A stretch of 64,000 bases of DNA. Origin: Myxococcus stipitatus. Lineage in GTDB: Bacteria > Myxococcota > Myxococcia > Myxococcales > Myxococcaceae. Both the position numbers and the translations under genes were made by a program. The notes under the pieces are model-generated. The model saw only the letters and a program-made list of their open reading frames with translations, ran no database searches and was not told the DNA's origin. The stretch is from NCBI RefSeq assembly GCF_037414475.1, contig NZ_CP147913.1:6198001-6262000 (forward strand), given 5' to 3'. Shown here piece by piece: positions 19,953 through 28,672 of this stretch. The stretch's first letter is position 1. Each line of letters starts with the position of its first letter.

Positions 19953-20266
19953 TGCGGTACGTACCTCTCGGTGAGTAGGGGTTCGAGGCGCGCAGTTCTG
20001 CACCTTCCCGGAGAGGGATTCCACCGTTTCGCGAAGGCCCACGCCCACGCCGTGGCCGGTTGGCCCCCGGGCGGCGCTCGATGTTCTCAGGGACTCCTGG
20101 GTCGTCTGGGCCCCCTGCCCAGGCCGCGCTCGGAGTGGTAGGTCCTCCGGATGGCGACAGGCATTGGCCCGGGGCGCCCGCCACGCCTCTCTACCCCCAG
20201 AGCGAGCCCGGCCCCGCGGTGCTCGGTTTGACATGGCCGGTGTTCCTCCTGGCCAGGAAGGTCTGT
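19953..20266. other. Divergent intergenic region
   Basis: 314 bases between the divergent gstA and lipoprotein genes. AGGAAGG at about 20256-20262 is the ribosome site of the lipoprotein gene. I see no clear promoter, operator or RNA structure. Confidence 0.5.
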
Positions 20267-21121
20267 ATGCGTTTCAAAGCCACGTGGTTGCTCCCCGTCG
20301 CGCTGCTGGCGTTGGGGGCGATGCCTGCCTGTTCGGGCGACGACGACAAGCCCGACGCGGGTGGCTCCCCTGACGGTGGCGGCAACCCGGATGGCGGAGG
20401 CAATCCGGATGGCGGTGGCAACCCGAACCCGGGCGACGGCGGGACGGGCACGGCGCAGTGCCCCTCGGGAGCCCTCCTCTGTGAGACGTTCGAGAGCGGC
20501 GTGGGAGCCTGGGAGGTGTCGAAGGACAACGCCACCATCGAGGTGGACGGGACGAAGCCACACACGGGCAACGGCGCGCTTCACATCGTGACCCGGGACG
20601 GCATCGACGAGCGCCAGAACGAGGGGCAGGCCATCGCGCGGTGGAGCCGGGTCATCGCGCCCTTCGAGACGCAGCTCTTCGTCCGCGCGCACGTCTTCAT
20701 GAAGGATTTGCCGCAGGTCTTCGGGCAGATGGGGACCTACTTCGTGCTCTCCACGTCGTCCATCGAGGGCGGCATCGAGCTGCAGGTCATCTCGGACCGA
20801 GGCTTCGCGCTGGATGACTGGTCCTCGCGGACCGGGCAGGGCTGGAACCGGCAGGACACGCCGGTGAACCTGGGCATGTCCGCGGGCCGCTGGGTCTGCC
20901 TGGAGTGGGAGGTCCGCCGCCCCACCAAGACGAGCACCCACGGCAACACGAGCGTCTACGTGGATGGCGCGCTGGCCTTCAACTTCCTCGACATCGGCAT
21001 GCGCAACTACGACGTGTTCGCGGTGGGCTACGGCTTCGTGCACCCGCTGGACAAGTCGGCTTCCGAGACGTGGATCGACAACGTCGCGGTCTCCACCCAG
21101 AAGCGCATCGGCTGCGAGTAG
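20267..21121 (+). CDS. Secreted lipoprotein, polysaccharide-lyase/LamG-like fold suspected
   Basis: 284 residues. Lipoprotein signal peptide with candidate lipidated Cys22 (LLALGAMPAC), then an Asp/Gly-rich spacer with three PDGGGN units (residues 35-53), a common myxobacterial surface tether. The folded part begins LLCETFESGVGAWEV and includes HTGNGALHIVTR, WVCLEWEVRR, NTSVYVDGALAF and WIDNVAVSTQ; this run of beta strands resembles the Cip1/polysaccharide-lyase-like or concanavalin-like carbohydrate-binding proteins. No catalytic residue can be pointed to, so binding rather than cleavage is equally possible. Confidence 0.65.
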   Translation: MRFKATWLLPVALLALGAMPACSGDDDKPDAGGSPDGGGNPDGGGNPDGGGNPNPGDGGTGTAQCPSGALLCETFESGVGAWEVSKDNATIEVDGTKPHTGNGALHIVTRDGIDERQNEGQAIARWSRVIAPFETQLFVRAHVFMKDLPQVFGQMGTYFVLSTSSIEGGIELQVISDRGFALDDWSSRTGQGWNRQDTPVNLGMSAGRWVCLEWEVRRPTKTSTHGNTSVYVDGALAFNFLDIGMRNYDVFAVGYGFVHPLDKSASETWIDNVAVSTQKRIGCE

Positions 21122-21276
21122 CTCGCGTCCCTCTGGCGCCTGCTCGGGAGGGATGGTGGGTCGTCCCTCTCGAGCCGTCCTTGGCCCCCGTCGGTGCCTG
21201 TCAGGACCTCGTGGCTAAGTTCGTGTTGACGTGACACGAAGTCCCGAGGGGTTCACCGGGGCGATGGGAGTGGCAC

Positions 21277-22089
21277 ATGTCGTTGAAAGGGCTGGCGCAG
21301 GAGACGGTGCGAATCACGGAGGAAGGCACGTATGTGGCCCCCTCGGGGCGGCGTGTCCTGCTGCGCGACAGCGTGGAGCGCGCGGTGAATGGGACGGTGC
21401 TCTACCGGCCTGGAGACTTCGGACGGCTCGAGGTGGACGCGGGCTCACCGGCGCCGCTTCGCATCGAGGTGACGGGCGAGAAGACGGGACAGGCCGCCAG
21501 GCGTCTGGTGGAGGAAGGGGAGACCCATCTCGCCGCGCTCAACTTCGCCTCCGCGAAGAACCCGGGCGGCGGCTTCCTGGGCGGCGCGAAGGCGCAGGAG
21601 GAGGACCTGGCCCGCTGTTCGGCGCTCTATCCGTGCCTGCTGACGCAGCGCGAGTACTACGACGTCAACCGCGCGGAGCGGTCGCCGCTGTACACGGACC
21701 ACCTCATCTACTCGCCGGACGTGCCGTTCTTCCGGGACGATGCGTTGGAGTTGTTGGAGGAGCCGTTCCTGCTCTCGGTGCTCACCATGCCCGCGCCCAA
21801 CGCGGGGGTGGCGCTTCGAGAGGACCCGGGACTGCGGCGCCAGGTCCACGCGGTGCTGCGGGCGCGGGCGCTCAAGGTGCTCCAGGTGGCGGCGCGCGAG
21901 GGCCATCGCGTCCTGGTGCTGGGAGCGTGGGGTTGTGGGGTGTTCCGCAACGAGCCTACGGAAGTGGCTCGGGCCTTCTCCTCCGCGCTGGCGACCCTGT
22001 CCGGGGCCTTCTCGCGGGTGGTGTTCGCCGTCTACGAGCGCGGCGGGGATGGACCCAACCTGCGCGCCTTCCAGGAGCACTTCTCCTGA
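21277..22089 (+). CDS. Microbial-type poly(ADP-ribose) glycohydrolase (TIGR02452)
   Basis: 270 residues with the PARG catalytic signature: NFASAKNPGGGFLGGAKAQEEDL, i.e. GGG followed after seven residues by QEE (written in two parts: NPGGGFLGGA and KAQEEDLARCS). The C-terminal VLVLGAWGCGVFRNEP is the second conserved macrodomain loop. Bacterial members hydrolyse poly(ADP-ribose) or release terminal ADP-ribose. GGAG precedes the ATG by six bases. No ADP-ribosyltransferase gene is adjacent, so its natural substrate here is open. Confidence 0.85.
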   Translation: MSLKGLAQETVRITEEGTYVAPSGRRVLLRDSVERAVNGTVLYRPGDFGRLEVDAGSPAPLRIEVTGEKTGQAARRLVEEGETHLAALNFASAKNPGGGFLGGAKAQEEDLARCSALYPCLLTQREYYDVNRAERSPLYTDHLIYSPDVPFFRDDALELLEEPFLLSVLTMPAPNAGVALREDPGLRRQVHAVLRARALKVLQVAAREGHRVLVLGAWGCGVFRNEPTEVARAFSSALATLSGAFSRVVFAVYERGGDGPNLRAFQEHFS

Positions 22090-22118
22090 CGAGGACGGGG
22101 GCCGAAGAGGCGTGGGCG

Positions 22119-22487
22119 TCAGCGATAGCGCGCGTACACGGGCGCGGGCATCGCCACGGGCTCCGACGACAGCTCCGGCTCCGTGGAGGTCAGCGGCGCG
22201 TACACGTCCACGGGGGACGCGCGGCCCACCACGAACTCCGCCGCGTCCCGGAGCTTCTCCAGGGCCAGCTCCGTGCAGTGCAGGGTGATGAGCGGCAGGA
22301 ACCCCGGCTCGCTCATCCACTTCACCGCGCCCAGGAGGTGGTTCGCATCGAGAAACCCCACCACCGAGTCCCGCAGGGCGCGGCTCTCCTCTCCCGCGGC
22401 TTGAAGGACTTCACGCCTGTCGCGCGGGGCGGGGGGAGTTCGTGGCTCGCCCTCTTCCCGGGGCATGATGATGGTCTCAATCCACAT
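22119..22487 (-). CDS. Small conserved-looking protein, unknown
   Basis: 122 residues, soluble. The middle is helical (REVLQAAGEESRALRDSVVGF, FLPLITLHCTELALEKLRDA) and the C-terminus is Pro/Glu-rich. GGAGGG lies upstream of the ATG and third-position GC is that of a real gene. Convergent with the PARG gene, 29 bp apart. Family not recognised. Confidence 0.55.
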   Translation of the reverse strand: MWIETIIMPREEGEPRTPPAPRDRREVLQAAGEESRALRDSVVGFLDANHLLGAVKWMSEPGFLPLITLHCTELALEKLRDAAEFVVGRASPVDVYAPLTSTEPELSSEPVAMPAPVYARYR

Positions 22488-22878
22488 CGGAGCGCCCTCC
22501 GGACGGAAGTCCCAGTGGCGCGCTGACCACGTTCACCTGCTGGCGCGGAAGCCACTGGGCTGTCGGAGAATGATGCGCGATTTCACTCCGCGTTGTTTCT
22601 CTCTCCGCGCCATTTCCTTCTCGGCGGGCGACAAATTGTGAAAAATCGGAGTGGCTTTGAAACCCACGGTGCCGGGGACCTCGCACCATGTGGGGTCAAT
22701 CCCTCGGGGTGTGGAGCCCGCAGGCGCCCACCGTTGGACACACGGCTCCAGCCCGAGGGCGAGACGCGCCGCCTCCCGGCGAATGCTTCCTCGCGATGAC
22801 GTTCTTCCCGCGAGGCGAGGGTGCGCGCCGCTCGAGGCGAGGGCCTTCGTGCGCCATTGCGCGCGCGGACGGAGCGGA
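22488..22878. other. Intergenic, with inverted repeat
   Basis: 391 bases without a convincing gene. It holds a 9-bp perfect inverted repeat at 22511-22559 and, at 22590-22650, an unusually AT-rich patch (TTGTTTCTC, CAAATTGTGAAAAATC) for this genome that may carry promoter elements. Nothing else is evident. Confidence 0.5.
22511..22559. repeat. 9-bp inverted repeat (CCCAGTGGC / GCCACTGGG)
   Basis: Perfect 9-bp arms at 22511-22519 and 22551-22559 around a 31-nt centre that itself contains GCGC arms. Just upstream of the small gene starting at 22487 (minus strand), so it would lie in that gene's leader or promoter. Confidence 0.6.
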
Positions 22879-24444
22879 TCAGCTCGCCGTGCGCGGCCGT
22901 TCGAGGGGCAGCTCCACGACGAAGGTGGCGCCTCCGCCAGGCGAGTCGTCCACGCGGATGTGGCCGCCATGGGCTTCGACAATCTGCCGGACGATGTAGA
23001 GGCCCAGTCCCATGCCGCCTCGGCGCCGCGCGTTGTCGCCTTGGGTGAAGCGCTCGAAGATGCGCTCGCGATCCTGCGCGGGGATGCCCGGGCCGCCGTC
23101 CCTCACCATGAGGCGCACGCCGTCTTCGTGGCGGGTGAGGGAGAGGCGCACGGGGTTGCCCGCACCATAGCGAAGGGCGTTGGACAGCAGGTTGCTCACC
23201 ACCTGCTCCAGCCGAAGCCGGTCGAAGCGGCCCACCATGGGGCCCTCCACGGAGGCGGTGAACTGCACGCCCGTGTGACGGGCCTCGTCCGCGAAGCGCG
23301 TGACGAGGTCTCCGACGACGGCGGCGAGGTCGCCCTCCGTGAACTGGAAGTCGAGCTTGCCCGTGCGGATGCGGCTGACGTCGAGCAGGTTGTCCACGAG
23401 CGCGCCCAGCCGCCGCAGCTGTCGCTCCGTGGACTCGAGCTTCGCCTGGACCCTGGGGGAGCTGAGCGTCTCCGCGGGGTGGCTTTCGCCCATGCGCCGC
23501 AGCAGCTGCGCCTGAAGCCGCAGCGAGGTCAGCGGGGTGCGCAGCTCGTGGCTCGCCAGCGAGAGGAAGTCATCGCGCGTGCGCACGGCCTCCTGGAGCG
23601 CGAACTCCGTCTCCTTCAGCGCGGTGATGTCCAGGATGGCGCCGCGCACCACCACCACCTTGCCCGTCGCGTCGCGCAGCACCCGCGCCCGGCTGGTGAG
23701 CCAGTGCCAGGTGCCGTCCGGCCACGCGGTCCGGAAGGTGGAGGCGTACGTGTCCGTGTTGCCCGCGAAGATGTCATCCAGTTGCGCCTGGACGCCCATC
23801 CGGTCGTCCGGGTGGAGCGAGTCGATGAACCGCTCATGGGTCCACTCCGCCAGCGGCTGGGGATAGCCGTAGAGCCGGTCATGGCCCTCCGAGCGGAACA
23901 CCTGCCCGGTGGCCAGGTTCGTCTCCCAGACGGCCATCTGCGCCGAGTCGAGCGCCACCTGGAAGCGCTCGCCGAGCTGGCGGAAGCGCTCCTCGGTCCG
24001 GGCCACTTCGTTCTCCGCCAGTTGGCGCCGGGTGATGTCGGCCGCGAGCACCCACGTCTCCTCGCCCACGATCTGGACATTCACGTCCAGCCAGGTGCGC
24101 GAGGGCAGCTCCGCCAGGAAGCGCCCGCCCTCCCGCGTGGCGAGCGCCGCCATCAGCCGCTCGTGCAGCGAGGTGCCCGCCAGCGCCGGCTCGGCGACCC
24201 AGGGCTCCTGGCCTTGGAGCTCCTCGGCGGGCAGTCCCAGCAGCGCGGCGGCGCGGCTGTTCACCTCGCGGATGCGGCCGTGGGCATCCAGGCAGAGGAA
24301 CGCCTCGCTCATCATCTCCCGGAGCAGCCGCAGCCGCGCGCTGTCGGAGGGGCCCTGCTCATCCTCCGTGCCTGGAGGAAGGGAGTACGTGACGCTGTCG
24401 GCGTCCGTCGGGGGGCCGGACGCGGTGTACGGCGCGGGGCTCAT
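22879..24444 (-). CDS. PAS-domain sensor histidine kinase
   Basis: 521 residues, no membrane segment, so a cytoplasmic sensor. Two PAS folds: about 30-140 (FLCLDAHGRIREVNSRAAALLG) and 160-285, the second of PAS_3 type with LYGYPQPLAEW, DRMGVQAQLDD and GAILDITALKE. HisKA with phosphorylated His in LASHELRTPLTSLRLQ, then HATPase with N-box SNLLSNALRYG, G1 DGGPGIPAQDRERIFERF and G2 GMGLGLYIVRQIV. Start ATG 24444 chosen: the extension to 24645 is Arg-rich and lacks a ribosome site. No response regulator is adjacent; orphan kinases are common in Myxococcota. Confidence 0.9.
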   Translation of the reverse strand: MSPAPYTASGPPTDADSVTYSLPPGTEDEQGPSDSARLRLLREMMSEAFLCLDAHGRIREVNSRAAALLGLPAEELQGQEPWVAEPALAGTSLHERLMAALATREGGRFLAELPSRTWLDVNVQIVGEETWVLAADITRRQLAENEVARTEERFRQLGERFQVALDSAQMAVWETNLATGQVFRSEGHDRLYGYPQPLAEWTHERFIDSLHPDDRMGVQAQLDDIFAGNTDTYASTFRTAWPDGTWHWLTSRARVLRDATGKVVVVRGAILDITALKETEFALQEAVRTRDDFLSLASHELRTPLTSLRLQAQLLRRMGESHPAETLSSPRVQAKLESTERQLRRLGALVDNLLDVSRIRTGKLDFQFTEGDLAAVVGDLVTRFADEARHTGVQFTASVEGPMVGRFDRLRLEQVVSNLLSNALRYGAGNPVRLSLTRHEDGVRLMVRDGGPGIPAQDRERIFERFTQGDNARRRGGMGLGLYIVRQIVEAHGGHIRVDDSPGGGATFVVELPLERPRTAS

Positions 24445-24590
24445 GTAGACCTGAACCGTCCCCTGGCGCTCCAAATGCGTCAAGTTGCCCACTCCTCCAG
24501 GAGGGTGGGCGTCCGCACGCCGGGACACGCTCCGGCCCTTGCCCCGAGCCCTCTTCCGTCGGGCCCCGCGCCGCGGACGTGACATGTGCC

Positions 24591-25853
24591 TCAGGAACCG
24601 TTCGTGCTTCCGCCGGGGTCTGGCAGGGGCGCGGGCATCTGCCACAGGCCCGTGGGCTGGAGATAGGCCTGGTCGAACGCGAAGAGGATGCCCGACCAGC
24701 GGTCCGGGAAGACGGCCCAGTTGTACTCGGTGGGCGGCGACGTCAGGGGATTTCCGTCGCGGTCCGGCTGGCTGTTCGCATAGTCGGCGTAGTTCCAGAC
24801 GACCGTTCCGAAGTGGGTGCGCAAGAGCGGTGTGAGGATTTGGAGCAGCGCGGCTCGGGACACCTCGTCCGGCCGGGGCACCGCGGGCGTGAAGACGGGC
24901 TGGGCCATGTCGTGCTGCTCGCGCCAGGCGATGTAGTTGTTGCCCATGGCGATGAGGGCGTCGCGCTCCTCGGGCGTGGGCGCCACGCGGGCCTTCTCGT
25001 AGAGCGCGAAGGCCGCCACCAGCAGGCTCTTGTAGTGAATCCCCGGGAAGAGCAGGTCGAACGACTGGGGACGCGGCGTGTCGAACGCGTGGGCCAGCGC
25101 GAAGTCATACGCCCCCACGGCCTCCGCGGAGATGGCATCCACCAGGGTGAACTCCTCCAGGACCCGCTCGGCGGTCACCGCGCCGCCGGCGCCCTGACGC
25201 CACTCGAGGTACAGCTGCCCCGAGCCGCCGATGTCCGTGTAGATGGCGACGTTGCCCTCGTGCAGCGTGCGCTCCAGCGTGACGACCACGCTCTCCACCT
25301 TGTCGAGGGGCCAGAAGCCTGGGGCGCTCAAGTAGAGCTGGACGGCGCGCGCGACGGTGATGGTGAGCGTGCGGACGTCCAGGAGGGCCTCGCCGTTGAG
25401 CGAGGTGATGAGCGCGGCGAGCGAGGCGGCCGCGTCCACGGGGAGGCCTCGCACCACCAGCTCCAGTGCGATTTGCCGGGTGGTGGCGTGGAGCTGGGCA
25501 TCGATGCCCACGCGCGCGAGCGCATGCGTCACCGACCAGGAAGGGAAGCCGCGAGCGGTGTTGATGAGGCGGCGGGCGATGGCGGCGCCGTACATGCCCT
25601 CGCCGCCGGTGCGCGAGGCGTGAGGGGCGAAGGTGAACCAGGTGGGCCGCACGGCGCTGGTGCCACCGGGCACGAGGGCCGGGTCGAGAATCGCACCCAG
25701 CTCATAGGCGATGGCGATGTAGCCGTCGGTGATGCGGCGATTGTCTTCCAACGGCGTCGCTTGCTGAGCCTGGGCCGCGCCGGAAGTGAGCGCGACGGCG
25801 AGGGTCAGGACGGTGAGCGCGTGGGCCGGAGCAGATGAGCGGTGCTGTTGCAT
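24591..25853 (-). CDS. Secreted protein of unknown function
   Basis: 420 residues with a signal peptide (LTVLTLAVALTSGAAQAQ). The mature protein is largely helical: ITDGYIAIAYELGAILDPAL, MYGAAIARRLINTARGF, ALLQILTPLLRTHFG, with one beta-rich stretch (NVAIYTDIGGSGQLYLEW). No catalytic motif I recognise. Start ATG 25853 gives the signal peptide; the longer frame to 26105 overlaps the upstream gene. Stands alone. Confidence 0.65.
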   Translation of the reverse strand: MQQHRSSAPAHALTVLTLAVALTSGAAQAQQATPLEDNRRITDGYIAIAYELGAILDPALVPGGTSAVRPTWFTFAPHASRTGGEGMYGAAIARRLINTARGFPSWSVTHALARVGIDAQLHATTRQIALELVVRGLPVDAAASLAALITSLNGEALLDVRTLTITVARAVQLYLSAPGFWPLDKVESVVVTLERTLHEGNVAIYTDIGGSGQLYLEWRQGAGGAVTAERVLEEFTLVDAISAEAVGAYDFALAHAFDTPRPQSFDLLFPGIHYKSLLVAAFALYEKARVAPTPEERDALIAMGNNYIAWREQHDMAQPVFTPAVPRPDEVSRAALLQILTPLLRTHFGTVVWNYADYANSQPDRDGNPLTSPPTEYNWAVFPDRWSGILFAFDQAYLQPTGLWQMPAPLPDPGGSTNGS

Positions 25854-26023
25854 GAGTGGTCGTCCGTCGAGAGAGTCCTGAAGCTCTGGGAGGTATTCAC
25901 GACCCAGTTGCTTCCAAGACGTCCCGGACCTGGGTCCTTGAACGAGTGTCCGAAGGTCGACGATTGACTCGGTGTATCGCGAAGCGTCGCGCGATTGTCT
26001 GGCGCGTACGTACGGGGCGCGGG

Positions 26024-26593
26024 TCAGAGATGTCTCGCCGCGAGCGCCGCCCACAGGTTTCCGGGAGGGGTGAAGACCTCCGCCGCGCGGACCTCCATCA
26101 CCCACCAGGCGCCTTGGGCCAATTCCTGTTCAAGCTGTCCGGGAGCCCAGGCGGACACACCCATGAAGGCAAGCGAGCCGCCGACGGGCGGATGGGCTGC
26201 CGGGTCCGCCTCGTACCAGGAGAGGCCGGCCAGCAGGGCGTGTGCTTCCTCGAGTGGTTGGGGTGTGAGGATGATGCGGTGCGAGGGGTGGACCGGGCCG
26301 CCCCAGCGGTCCACGCCCTGGGGGAGCGGCTGTCCCTGGGGGGCGCTGACGCGGTTGAGCACCAGTCCCCAGGTGCGCGAGGCCTCGCCAGCCTCCAGCA
26401 ACAGGATGACGGTTTCGTTGAAAGGGTCGGAGACGCTGCTGGGGCGGGCGACCAGGACGCGGCCCGCCTTGGGAGCGAGGGGAGGGGGCTCCCAGTCCTT
26501 GAGCGCGCTGATGAGGCGCGGAAAGAGCACGAGCGCCGCGAGGACGGTGGGGAGCAGTAACCAGACTCCGTGCCGTGGAAACAGGCGTCTCAT
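26024..26593 (-). CDS. YqgE/AlgH (UPF0301) domain protein with N-terminal membrane anchor
   Basis: 189 residues. Conserved family blocks are present: GRVLVARPSSVSDPFNETVILLLE, WGLVLNR, WGGPVHP, SLAFMGVSAWAPGQLEQEL and GAWWVMEV. Usual members are soluble and start at the GxxLxAxP block near residue 10. Here that block is preceded by about 40 residues with a membrane helix (WLLLPTVLAALVLFPRLISAL), so the domain is tethered to the inner membrane. Biochemical role of the family is unknown. Start ATG 26593; 19 bp before the MocA-like gene stop. Confidence 0.8.
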   Translation of the reverse strand: MRRLFPRHGVWLLLPTVLAALVLFPRLISALKDWEPPPLAPKAGRVLVARPSSVSDPFNETVILLLEAGEASRTWGLVLNRVSAPQGQPLPQGVDRWGGPVHPSHRIILTPQPLEEAHALLAGLSWYEADPAAHPPVGGSLAFMGVSAWAPGQLEQELAQGAWWVMEVRAAEVFTPPGNLWAALAARHL

Positions 26594-26612
26594 GATTGCG
26601 CTCGCAAACCGG

Positions 26613-27227
26613 TTACTTCAAGTGGACGAGGTCCTCGGGGGTGTCCACATCCAGGTTACCGCCGGGGAGCGCGACGGCTTCGACGCGGGAGGCATCGCGA
26701 GCGATGACGCCGCGTGCGCCCTGTGAGGGGGACAGGGCATCGAGCTCCGCGAACACGGAGCGGGAGAACAGCGCGGGCACGCCATGGGTGCCGTCGTAGG
26801 CCGAGGCGACCATGGCGGCGCCCGTTGTGCGCCAGGTGGTGACGAGTGTCTTCAGGTGTGAGGCATCCACGCGGAGTTGGTCGCACAGCATGACGAGGAC
26901 GGCGTCGACGGTGGGGCCACCGGAGCACTCCGTCGCGAGCACCGCCGAGAGCCCCGCCTTCAGTGAGCCCCCTGGGCCGAGCGCCCAGTCCTCGTGGGTC
27001 ACGCAGTGCAGCGGAAGCCCGGTGAGCTCCAGGGCGATGGCCTCGTGGTGGGCTCCGAGGACACCGACGACGGGGCCCCGTCCGACGCTCAGGGCCACCT
27101 CCGCGGCGCGGCGCACCAGTGTCTGGCCCTGGTGTCGGAGGAGTTGCTTGGGCTGGCCCAGGCGCGAGGAACCGCCCGCCGCGAGCAGCACGACGCCCAC
27201 CGTCTCGCGGTCATGAGCGGAGGTCAC
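26613..27227 (-). CDS. MocA-type molybdenum-cofactor nucleotidyltransferase
   Basis: 204 residues. N-terminal NTP-binding loop VLLAAGGSSRLGQPKQLL, metal-binding MLCDQ, and the GVPALF / LDVDTPEDL blocks place it in the MobA-like family that adds CMP or GMP to molybdopterin. The GTG at 27227 puts the nucleotide loop at the expected position; an in-frame GTG at 27281 would add 18 residues. Next gene upstream is XdhC, the usual partner that delivers the sulfurated cytosine-dinucleotide cofactor to xanthine/CO-dehydrogenase-type enzymes. The enzyme itself is not in the window. Confidence 0.8.
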   Translation of the reverse strand: MTSAHDRETVGVVLLAAGGSSRLGQPKQLLRHQGQTLVRRAAEVALSVGRGPVVGVLGAHHEAIALELTGLPLHCVTHEDWALGPGGSLKAGLSAVLATECSGGPTVDAVLVMLCDQLRVDASHLKTLVTTWRTTGAAMVASAYDGTHGVPALFSRSVFAELDALSPSQGARGVIARDASRVEAVALPGGNLDVDTPEDLVHLK

Positions 27228-27405
27228 GACGTCTCGCCAGGGGGAGAAATGAGGGAGGAGCCGCGTGAAGTGGCGAGGCACTGCGCGACACGATTCTCCT
27301 CTCGCCGAGAGGAACCCTCCGCCGCGAGCAGCACCCGACTCGCTGTTCCTGTGTCATGGGAGGAGCGCACGACATCTCGCCCTGGGGGAGCGGGGGAGGA
27401 GGGAG
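27166..27405. repeat. Decayed tandem duplication of the mocA-like 5' end
   Basis: 27166-27260 (inside and just before the nucleotidyltransferase gene) and 27309-27405 are the same sequence at a constant offset of 143 bases, roughly three quarters identical by eye, one indel near the end. On the minus strand the outer copy reads RDVVRSSHD then VLLAAEGSSRRE, against RDVVTSAHD then VLLAAGGSSRLG in the live gene. The Gly-to-Glu and Leu-Gly-to-Arg-Glu changes destroy the nucleotide loop, and the frame ends at a TGA at 27224. Confidence 0.75.
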
Positions 27406-27483
27406 GGCCTGGAAGCAGGCGCTTCGCGAAGTGCAGCTCACCGCGCGACGTGCGCCACCCGTGCGAGGACGGTGCCCGCGACG

Positions 27484-28596
27484 TCATGCGAGCTTCCGCA
27501 CGAGCGGCTGCGCCACGGTATGGATGGGCGCTTGCCGCTCACGCAGCTTGCCTCCCTCCCGGTCCGACACCACGGCTTGCAGTTCGGCGACGATGGACAG
27601 GGCAATCTCCTCCGCCCCTTCCGCGCCCACGTCGAGCCCCACCGGTGCGTGCAGCTTCTCCAACTGTGCATCGCTCGGCGCGGGGGTCATCGCCGCGAGC
27701 AACTTCTCCGTGCGAGCTCGAGGCCCCAGCACGCCCAGGTAGCGCAGGGGCCGAGGCAGCAGTCCCGCCAGCAGGACCTGGTCCTGAGGCAGGCTGTGCG
27801 TCATCAGCACGGCCATCGTTCGGGGTGTCAGGTGCACCGCCTCGGCGGCATCGCGGGCCTTCGAGGAGACCAGCGCGTGCGCGAGAGGAAAGCGCCGGCG
27901 CAAGGTCTCCATCGGACGGTCCGCGACGACCGTCACCCGCCAGCCCAGCCCCGCCGCCTGCGTCACCACGGGCGCCACATCGAAGCCGCTCCCAAACAGC
28001 ACCAGCGAGTGGGGCGGCTCCACCACCTCCATCAACACCTGCGCGCCACCGCACGGCCCGCTCCAGGTTTGTCCCTGCTCCAACGCTTCACGCGCGGCGG
28101 CTCGGACTGCTTCCCCCAGCGCGCCCTCCACGTGGCCGGCCTCCAGGCCGTCATCGCGCAGCATCCACCGCGTGGCCACGGCATTGGCGGGGCCCTGGTA
28201 CACCGTGGCCACCACGGCGCGCTGTCCCTGGTTGCGTGCCTCGGCGGCGAATACGAGCGCCTCCTCGGCGCCCGCTTCGAATCGCTCCAGCAACACGTCC
28301 ACGACGCCATTGCAGCCGAGCGCGAAGGACAACCCGCCTTCATCGTCGGTGCCCTCGCCAGTGGAGTCGTAGCGCAGCACACACGGCGCGGTGCTCGTCC
28401 TGAAGAACGCCTTGCGGACGATGTCCGTCTCGAGACACCCGCCACTCACGCCCCCCGCGAGCCAGCCGTCCTCACCCATCAACATCCGGGCGCCGGGCTT
28501 GCGATAGGACGAGCCCGCCACCGCGACCACCGTGGCCAACACACAAGGGCCCCGAGCATGTGCACGGGCGCGGAGGATGGCATCCAGGTCCTTCAT
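27484..28596 (-). CDS. xdhC: XdhC/CoxI family Mo-enzyme maturation factor
   Basis: 370 residues. N-terminal XdhC block: GSSYRKPGARMLMGEDGWL, GGVSGGCLE with the conserved Cys, and RYDSTGEGTDDEGGLSFALGCNGVVDV (in parts: RYDST..., FALGCNG). The C-terminal Rossmann domain has LVLFGSGFDVAPV, MAVLMTHSLPQDQ and YLGVLGPRARTEKLL. Family members bind and sulfurate the molybdenum cofactor and insert it into xanthine dehydrogenase-like enzymes. Paired with the MocA-like gene downstream on the same strand, separated by the decayed duplication. Confidence 0.9.
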   Translation of the reverse strand: MKDLDAILRARAHARGPCVLATVVAVAGSSYRKPGARMLMGEDGWLAGGVSGGCLETDIVRKAFFRTSTAPCVLRYDSTGEGTDDEGGLSFALGCNGVVDVLLERFEAGAEEALVFAAEARNQGQRAVVATVYQGPANAVATRWMLRDDGLEAGHVEGALGEAVRAAAREALEQGQTWSGPCGGAQVLMEVVEPPHSLVLFGSGFDVAPVVTQAAGLGWRVTVVADRPMETLRRRFPLAHALVSSKARDAAEAVHLTPRTMAVLMTHSLPQDQVLLAGLLPRPLRYLGVLGPRARTEKLLAAMTPAPSDAQLEKLHAPVGLDVGAEGAEEIALSIVAELQAVVSDREGGKLRERQAPIHTVAQPLVRKLA

Positions 28597-28672
28597 CTGA
28601 GGGCATTCATAACAGCCGAGTCCCCGGGGTCAACGGGCCCGAGCCTGTTCATCCCTTGCGTCCCTCACACGC

